This document shows, piece after piece, positions 29,201 to 43,800 of a stretch of 64,000 nucleotides of DNA. Made by a program: the position numbers and the translations under genes. How positions within the stretch are numbered: position 1 is the first letter of the stretch; the number at the start of each line of letters is the position of its first letter. Source of the DNA: Cruorifilaria tuberocauda (taxonomy: Eukaryota > Nematoda > Chromadorea > Rhabditida > Onchocercidae); NCBI GenBank assembly GCA_013365365.1, contig JABVXU010000105.1, positions 74,501 through 138,500 of the forward strand. Direction: 5' to 3'. A model generated the notes under the pieces. That model was not told where the DNA came from, searched no databases, and saw only the letters and a program-made list of their open reading frames with translations.

Positions 29201-32200
29201 GTTTACCTGGCGATATTAATATGACTGAAATAATTCACTTTAGTTCACGAAATTACCTTTTCAAATTGTCTTAATTTCAAACTATCGAAATTATCTTTTC
29301 AAAGAATCGAATTTATAAACATTACAATCTGTTCCAGTTGTGACTTCTTGATTATATCATATCTTGCGGTATATTAATAATATTCATGACTTTTACACTG
29401 ATCATACTTGATCAATCATTACATTGATCAATCAATATTTCGATAATTTCAAATTTTTTATTCTTTCTCTATAGTTTTCTATTTTTTATGCTAATTTTTT
29501 TTTCCGTTGATTTTTTCCGTCAACACTTTCATCTTTCCTATTTTCAGCCAACAATAATGCTCAAAAGGGATGACTGGAGGTTAGAAGATGATATTATTGG
29601 TGGCATGATACATCCAGAAACTGGTGAACTTTTTAATTTCTCGGATGGTGTCGGGAGAATTTCTAAGGAATATGCTGATCGAATTGCTAAAGCGTTAGAT
29701 TTGCATCTGACACCATCTTGTTATCAAGTAAGTAATCAACCCATATATATTTTAGTTAATGTTCTTAATTGTTATTGATTTCGAAGAAATTAAACATTTC
29801 AAGCTAGATTTCAATTAAATTTTTTCATCTCTATATGGTGTATTTCGTAACTTCTAGGTTTCAGGTGCGATTTAAAGGTTTTAAAGGTGTTCTGTGTATT
29901 GATCCATTGTTAGATGAATTAGGCCAGACAAATGTTGTCTTCCGGAAGAGTCAAAAAAAATTTGAAGAAGATGAAGAGAGTGCAGCTGAAATAGAAGTGG
30001 TGAAATATTCAATGCCTTCACCAGTTTGCTTAAATCGTCCATTAATCATGATCTTAGATCAAGTAATTGTCTTTTTTAAACTTTCTACTTTGGATTTAGA
30101 ATTGGAATGCCCCTAATAATCATTAGTCTTTTACTTATCATTGCGCTTATGCTCCGGAATCATTAGATCTAATAAATTTAAGTCTAAATGAAAAGTGTAA
30201 ATGAAAAGAATTCTTGATGTGTAACTTAAATGTTCCGAATTTACAGATTTCTGAGAAACAAAGTCGATATTTACATAAAAAAGTTTGCAATCGGATACAT
30301 TCGCTTTTAGAGCTGGAGCTTGATAAACTGGCCGGTTAGCCATTTTGCTTATTTTAAATCATTCGATGAAGTTGCGCTGTTGTACGGAACATCATTGGAG
30401 CACCTTAGGGATATATATATATATACATATATATATATATCAAAATTTTTATTTAACTTTAATAAGCATATAGATTTCGATTGGTACAGCGCAGCCTTGA
30501 TAGATGTTTTCCTGAATACGATATGTCGTTGCATCTTGTTAATATATGGAAACGATCAGGTTTCCTGAAAGATCCGAATTGTTTTCGAATATAATTATGA
30601 GCAGGATCTCCCGTAAATATGATTGATCTTCAGCTATGATGTTTAATGAAAATGATGCTGCCGAAGAGCTTAGTTCACGTTTATCACTTCCAATTGACTT
30701 CCATCAATTGCATAGCAGTGGTATTACATTTACCAATGAACCGTTCTTTCGTTCATTACTGATTGCAGTTCATCGATATAATATAAGTTGGTCTAATTTT
30801 TTTTTTTTGATCTTATTTAAAGTTTGAATGAGTTACCTTGATTCAGCTCTAATTTTTGAACAACAGTCTTTTGCAGAAATTTTTCTTTTTTATTTAAAAA
30901 AAGTCCATTTAAATTTCTTATGAAAAAAATACTTGAAAATCTAATGCAATTAAAATTTGATGGTAATGTGCTATTTAAAATACAGTAAAGTAGAATTATA
31001 CTGTACATTTTCTGTGTACTATACAGGTTGCAACTCTTTATGTTAGCATTATCTTTAGAATTGCATTTGAGTAAATCGAAAATTTTTTTACCCGATTCAA
31101 TGGGTCGAACAATGTACGGAGTTGTTGATGATACTGGATTACTGCAGTATGGTCAAGTTTTTATACAATACTCACCGTCCGTACAATATGTCTCAGGGAA
31201 GAAAATTGTTTATAAAGGTAAAAGAGATGGAAAATTGAAATTTACCAATATTTTTATTTTTTTGTAAATTTTTCTAATTCCGATTTTCTCTTAGTGTTTG
31301 ACGAAAAATGAGGTTTTTCGATTTGATTTTTTCTGTATAATCGAAAAGATTAGTCTTATTCTTTTACTCCTGATAAACAGAAAAAAATGTGTAGGATGAG
31401 TACAGTGAAAATTGTACTACTAGATATTCTCCAATCGAAATTTCAGTATTTTTCCCGAAAATAATTGGTCAGTTGGAAGCTGCAGTAATACCATTTTTAC
31501 CATAGCAGCTTAAGTTTAATCCTATTTTGAGAGCTTTTGCTCAACTCTTATAAGCAGAATAATTTAACTGTTGTATGTAAGCTTGTATATGTATATGCGC
31601 TTGTATAATAAGGCTTGATTCTTAAAAACGGTATTATCAAAAAAGGGATAAGCGGTACTCTTTATTATCAGCTACTGTGTTACTATTAGCTATAATTCAG
31701 CTAAAATTTTTGAAGATTGAAAGAAAGTGCAGAAAAACTGAATATTCTTCTAAAAATTTTTTGTTTCTTCAGGCCCAGTGATGGTTACGAAGAATCCATG
31801 TCATGTGGCGGGTGATGTTCGTATTCTTGAAGCAGTTTATCAAGACGCTCTATCACATCTTTGTGATGTTATTGTATTCCCACGTTACGGCCCACGTCCA
31901 CATTCTGATGAAATGGCAGGTTAGATTTAAATTTTATTATAATTTTATCTTAACTAATTTTTTTTTCAATTCATTTTTCTTTTAATCTTGTTGTAATTGT
32001 CTTTAATTTTATACTTATGTTCTTTTGTCTCAATTATCTTTTTTGCTCTTATTTATTATTATTGTTGTTTCATTTCTCGTGTTCAGTTTTCACTTCCAGG
32101 TGTACTAATTAGTATAACTTTCTAAATTGGTTCTAACTAACCCTCTTACTTTACTAACACTTTTTTATTTGCAAGTGCATGACTTACTTACTGGAATTTT

Positions 32201-35200
32201 TTGTTGTTTTCAGGAAGTGATTTAGATGGTGATGAATATATCGTCATATTCGATAAAGAATTGTTTTTTGAAAATAATGAACAGGCAATGTTTTTTCCAA
32301 AATCGATACCAACTGAATATGATACACCACCCACTGTATGTTATTCCTTCTGTAATTATTAAAATTCAATTAAATATTTGCTTAAAAGAGCATAGAGAGA
32401 AAGTAGAATTTTGATACATGTTTTGCATGTAATTGTACCACTTTGGATGAGATAAATGTAGAATTTAAAAATCAGTCAATTTCTATTATTAAATTTAGTC
32501 CATTGAATATGCTGAAAAGTTATTAGAGTGAATGTTATTTCATTGCTAAGGAATAGATTTACAGACAGGAGATATGATAGATTTTTTTCTGAAATATCTC
32601 AGTCAGGATTCAATTGGTCGCATGTCCAATGCTCACTTGATCATGTGCGATCGACTTGGTCTTTTCCAGCAAGTTATTCTTACTTTTTCTTCCCAAGTAT
32701 TTAATTGTTCATAATATAGCAACTATTTAGTCTTATATGGCAATTATTATTTGATTCGTTAATGAGTTTTCAAAAATTTGGTATATTTAAATAGATTTCT
32801 TTTTAAAATGAAACTTCCCTTCAGTGAAGTGTGTGACAACATTGCGCGGAAATGTGCTATTGCTGTAGATTTTCCGAAAACAGGCGTGCAAGCTAAACCA
32901 TTGATGGCACATGAACAATGCGATGCTATACCGGATTATATGCAAAACACGATAAAGCCGTCATATAGAAGCAAACGATTGCTTGGTGAATTGTACAGGT
33001 AAGTTATAATTTACAGGTAAATTTACAGGCACATAAATTACAGGTAAATATATAAAATATAATTATATAACTTTTCTATCAAGTATCGTATCTTCAATAG
33101 AAAGGATCCTTAACTTAAGTATAATGAAATGAGTTTATAATAAGTTAGGAAAGTCAAAAAGCAAATCTAATTGTAGATTGGAGTATAAGTGAACATGGGC
33201 TTTTTGATTTAATTGTTTAATACTAGAAGTCTTTAAAAAAAAAAAAAAAAAAACTCTTTTTAGAAAAGTACGAAAAGTTGAAGATATCTCAGAAATGACA
33301 CATGAAGCAAAATTTGCCGATTATTGTGATCCACAGTTGTACGATGAAAGCTTATTGCATGATCAACCGAAATTAGTCGAGAAAAGTTTATATTTGAGGA
33401 ATGAATACTATTCACGAATACAGGTGTGTATTGTATATTTCCATATTTACTCTTAATATTTTAGGCATTGTAGCAGCGTTTTTGAGAATATCATAAGAAT
33501 AATCCTTAAAGACCTAATAGGGCAATACTTCATCTATCTCTAAGAACAAACGATAAATCATTTGCAGTTTCTTTCACAAATAAATTGAACCAGTGGAATT
33601 AGAGATCTACTTTTTTGTTGTCGATTTTCCAGCAATTACTGGACGAATATGGGATTCCTGACGAAGCTTCTGTAATATCTGCACACAGTATGGCAATCAA
33701 AAGGATTACTGAAATGGAAAAAGATGACTATTCGTTCTATCGTTCTGATAAAATTGTCGAACTACGATACAGTCGCATTTTTGCACATTTTAGGCGTGAA
33801 TTTTTCAAGGTTTACTTCTTTTAACAGTAAAAAAATTTTTGCTAAAATAATTTAGAATAGATTTTGAAAAGCAGAGTGTTTGATATATTTTTAGGAATTT
33901 TAGGAATTCGGAGATGAGTCAGATTTTCTTACGGTGGATGCGTTTGGAAAGCGTGGGATGCGCTGGAATATGGCTTTGATCACAAAAGCTAAAGCATGGT
34001 ATGCGGTAACATATGCCAGAGCTTTCAGATCATCTTCCGAATTTCGATCTTTCCCGTGGATTGTTTGGGATATTTTGCTGATCGCCAAACGTCAAATCGT
34101 AAGTGATTATGTGTTATTTCAAAGAACTACAATACGAATGAATATTACTCATTCTAAAAGAATAATTAAACCAGATATACAAATTTAACTTTACTAATGA
34201 AAAATACCTTATGAGTCATAGAGTAATTAATTGTTCTTTAAGCAAAATGAATATATTTTTGAAAATGTTAAATTTCAGGCACTAATGTTAAAATCATTAC
34301 CACCGTTGGTAAATCCTTTAGCGATTCATCTCACACAAGCAATTGAAACTTTTTGCTACTATCATCATGCTGCACTGAAACAATTTGTTAATGAGATGTC
34401 ATTAGGACCGATGCGATTTGAAGCGTTTGTGCGATATTCTCAGAGGTAATATGCTCATGGGTCTCTTTGTATAATAATTACTGTTACTAAAACATAAAGA
34501 AAGAAAACATAGTACGCTTGTGATTTATATACATTACATATATTAGAAATGTTATTTACACGTTTCCTGAAAGGACCATATGTATTAATCTTTCCGAACG
34601 GATTTTAATTTTAATTTTATTCTAATTTTCCATCGAATTTTTTCAAATGATAAATTACAGATACGGATCAAATGTTGAAATGTTATGTTTTGTTATTGAT
34701 AATTGGTTGAGTGTAGAAGGAATACATGAACGTTCTGCATTGCGAAGGATACATGTTATCATTTTGTTTTTTCAATTTACTGTTGGAATATTGCATGGTA
34801 AACGAACATCTGATGAATTGATGAATGGACATCCTATTTATTTTGAAAAGGTAAAAATATGTGCAGCAAGAGATCATCGTAATAATTCGGGTTTCTTAAT
34901 GACTTTTCCAAATAGATTTAAATTAAGAAAATTTCATTTTCGATTAACTTTTTTCAGAAATTTCATTATTTTTCTAGAGCTATGTTTTTCAGCATTTGCT
35001 TAATTATTTATCAGTAACTTTGGGTATTGCAATAATGAAAAAAATGAAATAGTTAATCCGTGAAGATATAAAGGTTCAAAATTTGAACTGCAATCATTGT
35101 AGTTGGATGATTTACGAAATAATCCAGGAACTGTTAACTTAACATATAGTATTGGTGAGATACTGTTCGCATTTTTACGCTACTTAGCAAGTAGACAATT

Positions 35201-36288
35201 TGCTTGCGCAAATTTTATACGTTTTCGATTGGGTGGAATGATGAAAGGAAGGAAAGGTGCCTCAATTCTTACGAAACCAGAACAATGGTCTGCTCTTTAT
35301 GCTGTAAGTTTTTATTTTTTTTCAAAAGGCAGGTTTGCTCAGTAAATTTTTCTTTCAAATCCATCAATACTATTTTATCAAGAGAATTTGTCGAAAACAT
35401 GAGGCTAAGCTACAAAAAACTTATCAAAGTCAAATAATTTTCTCCACTGATTCCAGCCTATCACAAAATAAGTATTAGCTAATATTACAGTAAAATGAAA
35501 TCAAAGATATGTAGTTATTTCGGATTGAAATTGTATGACTAGAAATTTTCAGTATTTCTGGAAATGGTTTCGCTTATTACTCAAATTTTATTTTTTTTTA
35601 AAATCAGGTTGCATTTCGTACATTTCATCATATTGCTCTAACGGCCGAATTCCATGCTCTTCGAATTACCGAAGGCTGCGGTATTAATATTGACTGTAAT
35701 GATAATGGTGATGCTGGGAGATATAAGTGGGATTTTGGAGAATCAGATGTCCCAATAATTGTGTCCAGTGAATTTTGCTGTCATAAAGATATCAGTTTAC
35801 AGCGAATCAATACTGCACTTAAAGTATATACTATCGCTTTTCATTGCTAGCATTCATTAGTCATATGCAAAATCTAACTTATCGATCATCAGTTTCTCAA
35901 TCAAAGCTTTTCTAATGCTTATTTGGCGTACTTGAGCTCTGACTTACTTATCGACGATGCTGTGAGAGATATTCCTTAACTCTCTGCAATATATTTAATA
36001 TGTTGATGATGAAATGTAAATATCAAGCAACAGTTGGCAACAATAACTATTATATTTAAACAACATAATTTTTCACGTTATAGATTGACGTGTTTGTTAC
36101 AGAAATGGTCTGGTGTAGATGAAATAATGAGTCGTACGACAAGGTATGAACAGTTGTTAATTACTTGTACTGGAAGTGCAGCGTCTCGACAGCGATTGCA
36201 ACGAATATTATTAATGGAACCGGAACGTCTTTTTGATGCTGTACAAACGGATACTATACCAAAAGAGGCTCGAGATGATTTCTTGTAA
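23266..36288 (+). CDS. RNA-dependent RNA polymerase, EGO-1/RRF family, about 1554 aa, 30 exons
   Basis: Cellular RdRP that copies target mRNAs into small antisense RNAs (nematode 22G/26G siRNA amplification). Motifs: LRCVFRDDNG, FSDGVGRIS, MYGVVDDTGLLQYGQVF, and active site DLDGDEY (residues 927-933), whose three Asp bind Mg2+; then IAVDFPKTG. Its length is near EGO-1/RRF-1 (about 1600 aa). Exons: 23266-23331, 23756-23919, 24037-24102, 24448-24608, 25006-25229, 25646-25768, 25908-26027, 26430-26566, 26827-26947, 27392-27583, 27678-27843, 28242-28342, 28581-28751, 29548-29727, 29865-30062, 30247-30334, 30634-30790, 31027-31217, 31773-31919, 32214-32335, 32565-32668, 32825-32998, 33264-33423, 33633-33809, 33904-34098, 34279-34445, 34661-34850, 35103-35303, 35608-35823, 36103-36288. 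The junction 32668/32825 needs a GC donor. The exon at 25646 has a weak acceptor. No frame break was found, so the gene looks functional. I cannot separate the EGO-1/RRF-1 and RRF-3 subfamilies by eye. Confidence 0.93.
25287..25418. repeat. 27-bp minisatellite in RdRP intron 5
   Basis: Five units of TTTATC(A/G)G(T/C)ACTGTACATT..TTTG, 27 bp each, lie 58 bp after the donor of exon 5. Because 27 is a multiple of three and the units lack stops in several frames, they create false open frames on both strands. Confidence 0.85.
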
Positions 36289-37897
36289 AATAAGACTAAC
36301 AGCAATTGCAACTAAAATTGTTTTCAACTATCGTTTCCCACATTCTTTCTCTTTGATCTCACTTATAAACTTAGCATCTCATCCAGTTTTCAACTCACTT
36401 GTTCTATACGAATCTACCTCATGAATCGAGTCGTTCGTTTAATATTCTCTAAATTTAATCTCACTGCCGGAAAATCCAAAATGTTGAGAAATTTCTCGGA
36501 ACTATTCCTAATTCTAATATTCATTACATAACTAAATTAAACTTACAAATCCTTTTATTAAAAAATTTTCACAAGAATTCATCGTTTATTATAAATGCAA
36601 GAAGTTAGCACATTCTCATCACGAAACTGTTTTATGAAATTTGTTCTATTTTACCATCTATCCATCTCCAATTTGTAAATTCTTCTGGCTTAAATCTATG
36701 GTGCTTAGCGCACCTGCCACAGGTATTCTTATTCTTTTTTACAGCAATCTTTATCTCAAATTTAATTACGTCCCTTGTAATGTGAGTTCTTATCTTGTGA
36801 ACCCCCTTGTTTACCCTTCTTGGTACTTTATCAATTAAGACCAAACATGTACACTACTTATGCTGATTGCTGCTGTATTAAGCCACAATTCAATAATTAC
36901 GCTTCTCAACTTATTCCTGCGAGCACTTCTTCTATAATAAAATTTCATACCAGTTCGTATTGCAAGCAAAACACTCAACTCTCACCTAACTATTACGACT
37001 AACAGTGTCCAATCAAAGTTAAGTTTCAACAACAAAAACTTGGAATTGTTCTAACAATTTCAAACCTGACGAACAAACTCTCACAAATTACTTGTTTGTG
37101 AATCAAACTCCAAAATCCAGAAAATCTTTCACGATACTCACTGTTTTATAAACCATGGATCTTCTCTCACCTTTCCCATTTCTTCTCTTGAGCTCTTCTC
37201 CCAGCAATATATTTCCCCTCCATTTGCGCCGACCTTGTAAAGGAGAACTGCTTAAGTTATGATTTTTAGATTATTAAGCATGATGAGACCTTGTATACTT
37301 TTTAAGCCTTTCTTTAGAAATGGATTTCTTCGTTGTCTCTTATTATGAATCTCTAGTCCAGTCATTGTGATATTATTGACAAAATAAATAATTTTCGCCT
37401 TCGATATGCATTTTAGATCTGGCTTTTATTAGGAAAAAACAGCTTAACTGATGAAATTGTTCCTCATAATCTCAAAAACATAAATTCGAAACATTCATTT
37501 TTTCTAATTTTTTTTGAATACAATTTCTGAGACGTTCCTAGATACATCCATAAAAAATAAATATATCTTTGTATCGACGAATGTATCTTACATCTTTCTT
37601 TAATCATGCATTTTTTATCATTTTTTCAAGTCTCATACATTATTAATAATAACAGATTGAACACCTCTGGATAACTAAAGTAATTTCAAATGACATAAAA
37701 AAATAAATGCGAATAGACTGAAACTAAAGGAATATCTTGCTTTCAGCACTGAGTAAATATTAGACATGGTAAGTATATGAATAAATAGTTCTTACAAAAG
37801 TCTTTCGCCGATAATTTTAGAAAAGATGATGCTTGGAATTAGCTTATATAATTTGGAACATTATTCAACAAACATAAGTCCGGAAAAATAAACGTGA
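36289..37897. other. Convergent intergenic region between RdRP and alpha-spectrin
   Basis: About 1.6 kb holding the 3' untranslated regions of both genes. Open frames here are short and lack coding character. A possible minus-strand polyadenylation signal (TTTATT on the plus strand) lies near 37423. Nothing else is supported. Confidence 0.55.
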
Positions 37898-40800
37898 TTA
37901 ACTTTGGAATAGAGTATGCACAAACTGTTCATAGTCCAAAGCTCCTGGTATTGATCGACCCGAAATGGTATCGGTGTAAGGCTTCATACGTTTAATGCAA
38001 TACTCTGCTTGTTCGGGTGTAAGATTCTACAATAAGATTTTTTTTATTTCACAGTGATAATATGTCCTCAAGGAAAAATTGTATTTTGCAAAGTATAGTC
38101 TTCGTAGATGAACTTTTGTGCAAAAAATTTTAAGAAGATATATAATATGAGTTCTTCATTATCAACTATCCTCTAAGACTCCAACATGAGGATAAAAATT
38201 GCCGAGTTTGCTCGAAGTTTCAGGAAATAATTCACTGAGCTATCACTACCTCATGAAATCAACTTGACAGAAGTTAGTCAATAGACATATTTCATAGAAT
38301 AATGTATTTCTTACTAAAGAATTGCAAGAGACATCTCAGTAAGAAATTGTTTCATTGCTTCATGAAATTGAACTTACTGCGTATAGTTCCTCAGCAGTAA
38401 CATACGGACGGAATTCTTTCGATAGAGCTCGAAATGCACTTTCTATTTCTTCACTTGATTGAATATTTTCAGTTTCCTTTGAGATCATAAATGCCATATA
38501 CTCTTGTAAAGTAACATAACCATCTCGATTCGGGTCTACAATATCCAAAATTCGTTGGAATTCCGGTTCTGGTTGCCCCTCATCTACCATTGGCAGATCG
38601 TAACCAAGTGCCCTCAAGCAACTTTTGAATTGCTGATGATCAAGACGGCCACACTTTTCCTGAAGATTGTTGATGTCAAGTGATTTAGAAAAAATATATT
38701 ATATTAATATAAATTTCATTAATCTCTTATCATTTTGAAATAGATGAATCTACTTTATCGAAATGTTTGAACATCATAGAAAATTCTCGGAGAGCTTCTT
38801 CAGTTACGCCGGACTGGTTGCGTGCTTGAATTTGCTGCTCAAGATTGTGCTGCATTCTCATCGCAAGCTGATCAAGTTGATCCCAAGCTTGAGCTAAGCC
38901 GACGGTGCTATAAATTAGTTAATATATTTACTTCGTTTTCTATTTATATGACTATATAACATCAAGTAAAGCAATATGGGACTCAAAAGGCTTTATCCGA
39001 AATGTAATGTAAGGCAAAGTGAAAACTAGAATTCTTTGAGAACTACAACCTATGCTCGGTGTAACGATTGTCCAAAATCAGATATTCTTCCAGAAGAGCG
39101 CCCAAATCTTCGATTTTCTTCAGCTGAATGCGATTGTTTTTCACATCTACGGCCTATAATAAACATAGACGACTTAAGTGGCAGTATGAATGCAGAGAAA
39201 ACAGCTGACTGCTATCTCCTGACATCATCCACTTGCATTCTAAAGAAAAAGAGATAATAGTGATGGGAGAGCGTAGAAGCTGACATAAAAGAATGACTGA
39301 AGAGTACACACTGAGTATCACTCATCTATGAAAGAATCTGAAAGTAAATGGGATGAGAAAAATTATCATCAGTGTCCCGCAACATAAAGCTGAAACGAGA
39401 TTTACTTTCTTCTTCAACAACTCGAGTTGCTCTTCAAGTGTACCACTAGTTTCCATCATTGCTGCACGAGTTTCAGTAAGCCATTGATGAAACGCATTTG
39501 CCTGGCGAGCAAAGTCTCGGCGCAGTTTGTCATTATCTTCTTGGCGTCTATATTCTTTTTGTAGTTCAATTTCACGTTCCTAAATTGCATGGGAAATAAA
39601 ATTAAAATTAAACTTATTTAAATAAAGTGCGGTTAGTACTTAAAACCTCTGCCGTAAAATCATGTGAATTGCGTAAATGTACTGCTTTAAATAAAAAAGG
39701 ATCTGCTAACCTTAATGATTTTTTGCAAATTACGCCAAGTTTCTTCTAGCGCATCCATTGTGAACCATGTATATGGATTTGGTCCAACATTGAACGATGT
39801 AATTTGTCTGTCAAGTAGTTGCAGTTGTTTGAAATCTTCCTCAGCTGTTGATAATGATCTATGGAACTCGGCATGAGCTTCACGTAAAGCACTAATCTCT
39901 TCCAGTGAATTACAGCGTACTGGATCTGTCAGATCCTCTTCCGCATTTTCGAACCACGAGTTGAATGCGGAAGCCTGAAGTTATTTATATCTAAAGATTT
40001 ACATTTATTGAATAGAATTTCAATAAATCTTTCACACGCTTTTCCACGGAGGAATCAGACGCTGAACAATGGAACTTTTTAAGATTCGAATACTACTAAA
40101 TAAATAAGATTCGAATACTATATGAGGGACACTAAAAACATTAGTGATAACAATCTAACAATTACGCTTGACAGCCGCTTGTTACGGTCGGTTATAGCTC
40201 AAAATTCTGAAAATCTGAAGAGTATTAACCTTCTTTGCAAAGGTAAGATAAAGTTCTTCAATTTGTTTGTATTGATCTTGCATCTTGAGCAGCTTTTGGC
40301 GTCTTGCTTCTGAATTTGCTAGAAGCTGCTGCCAACGCCCAATAACATTCCCGTGTCGCTTCTCGATATTTGGTGTCTGGGCATGATGAGCATTTACAAG
40401 TTGGTCTTTAAGCTCCGTGATACGTTGGATGCCTTCGTGCTCAAAAGCATTTAAACCTGCATCGAATGCTTCTTGCTTAGTTAAAAGAATTTGCACAGAC
40501 GATAAATCACGCCCATAATCATCCGATCGTACTTGCTGCTCTTTTTCCGCTGAAAAAGTTTTATAATTTACCCTAACCTAGATAAAAGATTGAAATCTTA
40601 TCATTTACAGCTTCTTTTGATTCTTTTTCAAAGGTGAACAGGAATGAAAAAGAGTAAAAGCAAAGAGAAAAAGAGAACAATCATAGTTCCTACCAATCCA
40701 GCTCTCCACAACATCGCACTTCCACATAAACTGCAGATAGGCGCTATTATCCTGGAGACGTTGAAGACGACGTCGGGCTAATTCAGCGATCTCACCGAGA

Positions 40801-43800
40801 CGTATCTTTAGCTGATCACAACGTGCTTTAATACTTGGACTGTGATGATTACCATCATCTATTAGCTGAAAGATAATAAGAATTATTGATAATTTAAACG
40901 ATTTGTGATCTGCTGATTTTAATAAATATTCTCACCTAAGCCAATAATTTCATTAATCCCAAAATTCAGTTCTAATAAAAATAAATGATACTTTTTGCCC
41001 TTCAGCGATCAAATTATCAATGCGTTGTATGTGGAGTGCAAGATCAGCTTCAAAAGCATCATGTTTTTTTAGCAAACCTTGCACACCAGCCATATTTTCA
41101 CCGAAATTATCCGATGACAGAATTTGCTGCTGCTCATTCATCCACGCCTCCTCCTCTTCCACTTTACCCACAAATATTTGGAAGTCTTCACTTTCACCAA
41201 GTTTTTGCTGTCTGAAATAATATATATATATATATAACCTTAAAAATATTCAGAAGCATGAGATCTCATTTTATTTAATCGTTTTGCTTTAATTTTCACG
41301 GAAAGAATTAAAATTCCCCCACTGCCTCCTAATAAATTAACGGATCAACCTCTTTCCAGTAATATTTCGTATTTCGTTCCAACTTTCCTCCAAAGCTTGC
41401 ATGCGTTTTCTTATTTCCGGAGCAGCAGTATCCGAAAGATTAATTAATTCCAAGCCTTTTCCACGAACAAGATCTACTTGTGATTCGTGTGAAACTAATT
41501 CATTATCAAGACGACGATGCTTTTTGCGTAAATTCTGCACACCAGTCAAGTCGCGCCCATAATCATCGCTCGAAACAAGTAATTTCTTTTCCCTATAAGG
41601 AAGATATAAATCAACAGTAGTAATAAGGTATTAAAATAAGACCGAAATATTAGATAACTAAAATTGAACCAAGAAGAACTCACTTAATCCATGATTCTTC
41701 ATCATCCATATCACGCAGAAACTGATAAACAGTGATAGCTTTATTTAATTTATCACGTCGAATATTTGCCATTTCGCGAATTTTCTCATGACGCTCATTT
41801 ATAGCCTAAATCGCCACACAAATAAGTAAAAAATCACAACACTCACAAAGACTGTAAGATCATAATTTTTGATTTAAAAACTAGATGTTATTTCACTATG
41901 CATAACATGTTGTAATAACCAAATTCTGAACTTAAACATGTTTAACGTCTCAGTAATAAAAAAAGATGGAACAACTGGAAAAAAATAAGAGCTAGTATGA
42001 AAGAAAAAAAGAACTAATAATCTATCTAACTCATATGAAAAACGGTGAAGAATTCATAAATCGAAAGTTTTAATTTGAAGACACAGAGGGTCCTTCTGGA
42101 CAACAAGTCATATGAAAAATCAAAAAAGGACTGTCGGATATGTATTTTATGACAAAATCAGACAAATAACCACTTCTGATGAATTGCAATAAGAACAAGT
42201 TTCAAAGAAAATAATTTTCCTGCAAATTACCTTTTGACGCTTCTGAATCTCACGTGGATCGAATTGCCCACTTTCTAGAAGGTTATCAGCTTGCATATTC
42301 ATTTCGTTGACACGATCAGCGTGTGCTGCTATATCAGCCTCCAAGAGTTGATGTTTCTTTAAAAGGTTTTCAATACTGGTCAGGTCCTTGCCATAATCTT
42401 CGGATGCAAGTAAACCTAAAGAAGAAATGTACTTTTTAAACTCAATCACAACTTCAGTGTTATTTTTCGCAATTTTTCAATGCGAAAATTTACTGACATT
42501 CTTCCAATCCTGCTCCCCATTAAATTATCAAAATACTGCATTGCTCAGTGCAGGATATATTTATTGGTATTGCGGTAAATATATTTTCAACGTTTTTCGG
42601 AACTGAAACCATGTCATGCACCAAATGTTTCTCTTCTTATCTGTAAAGTCCAACAAAACAATCTTAAAACTAACTTTCAACTTCACCAAGCCAAAATTCG
42701 AGATCTTTAACAGCTGCCATAAAACTTTTCTGTTTGTTAGCTTCCTTTAAACGAGTACTCTTTTCAGAAGTTGTTTTCACCAACAATTCCCATTGATCAT
42801 TCAAAGCCTTCAGACGTAGTGAGACAGCATCCTTAAACCGATGTACATAGAGCGTTCTTTTCTTTAAGCTATTATAAGATTGAATAGAATAAACAAGTTA
42901 GATAGATGTGTCGAAAAAGATGAAAATCATTAAATTTTTATCTCAAAATTCTTCACAAACACCGAAGGTTTACGACTAAGATCAGAAGATTCCAAAAAAG
43001 AATTTAATTTATTATTGTTTACCTCTCCGCCGCTACATTTGCTACTGTCAATAAGATTTTGACCAGCGGTAATCAGTGTTGCGATTCGATCGGCATTTGC
43101 AGCAAGTTCCGCTTCGAATGCCTGTTGTTTTTGATGCTTCTGCTGTATATGACTTGGGTCGCGGTAACTTTCTTCTTGGGCAATTTGGAATTTCTCTGCA
43201 ATCCAATTCTCGATTTCATCTGCATCCCGAGAAAACTGCTGCAACGTTTGTGATTCGCCCAATTTACTACGTTTCTCGATCAAAGCAGCTTTCAAACGAT
43301 CCCATCGATGCAGTATTTGATCACGTTTTTCGATCACCGCATTTTTGTCATAATGATCCGAATTAATCAACTGATTTGCAAATGTTTGAAGCGCTAATAT
43401 TTTCTCCTGTTGTGATGCTATGGCCTGAAAGAAAGGAAACCTGAAGGAAAATCTGGAATAGTAACAAAGAGAATGCAATAATCCATACAATCTCAGTTTT
43501 CCTATTGGAAGATTATAAAGAACTCAGAACCTTATCGAAATCTTCATGTTTCTTGATCAAGCTTTCCACGTTATCACCCGCATCCTCCTGACTCAGAAAT
43601 GCCTCTCGAGCACTCATCCAAGTGTCGGCTTGTTCGCAATCACGATAAAATAGCTGTAACTCTAAACACTGATCCAAGATGTGTCGACGATGAACCCAAG
43701 AACTGCAAAATACAACGACAGTAAATTTATTCAGAATAAACGAACTTTCGAATCTCAACAATAAAATTTAACTTTCTTAAGAAATAATTTTACTAGTCAA

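Noticed and set aside
30350..30560. Open stretches around an AT microsatellite in the RdRP intron before 30634
   Set aside because: Exons 30247-30334 and 30634-30790 join in phase and read through as RdRP without them.
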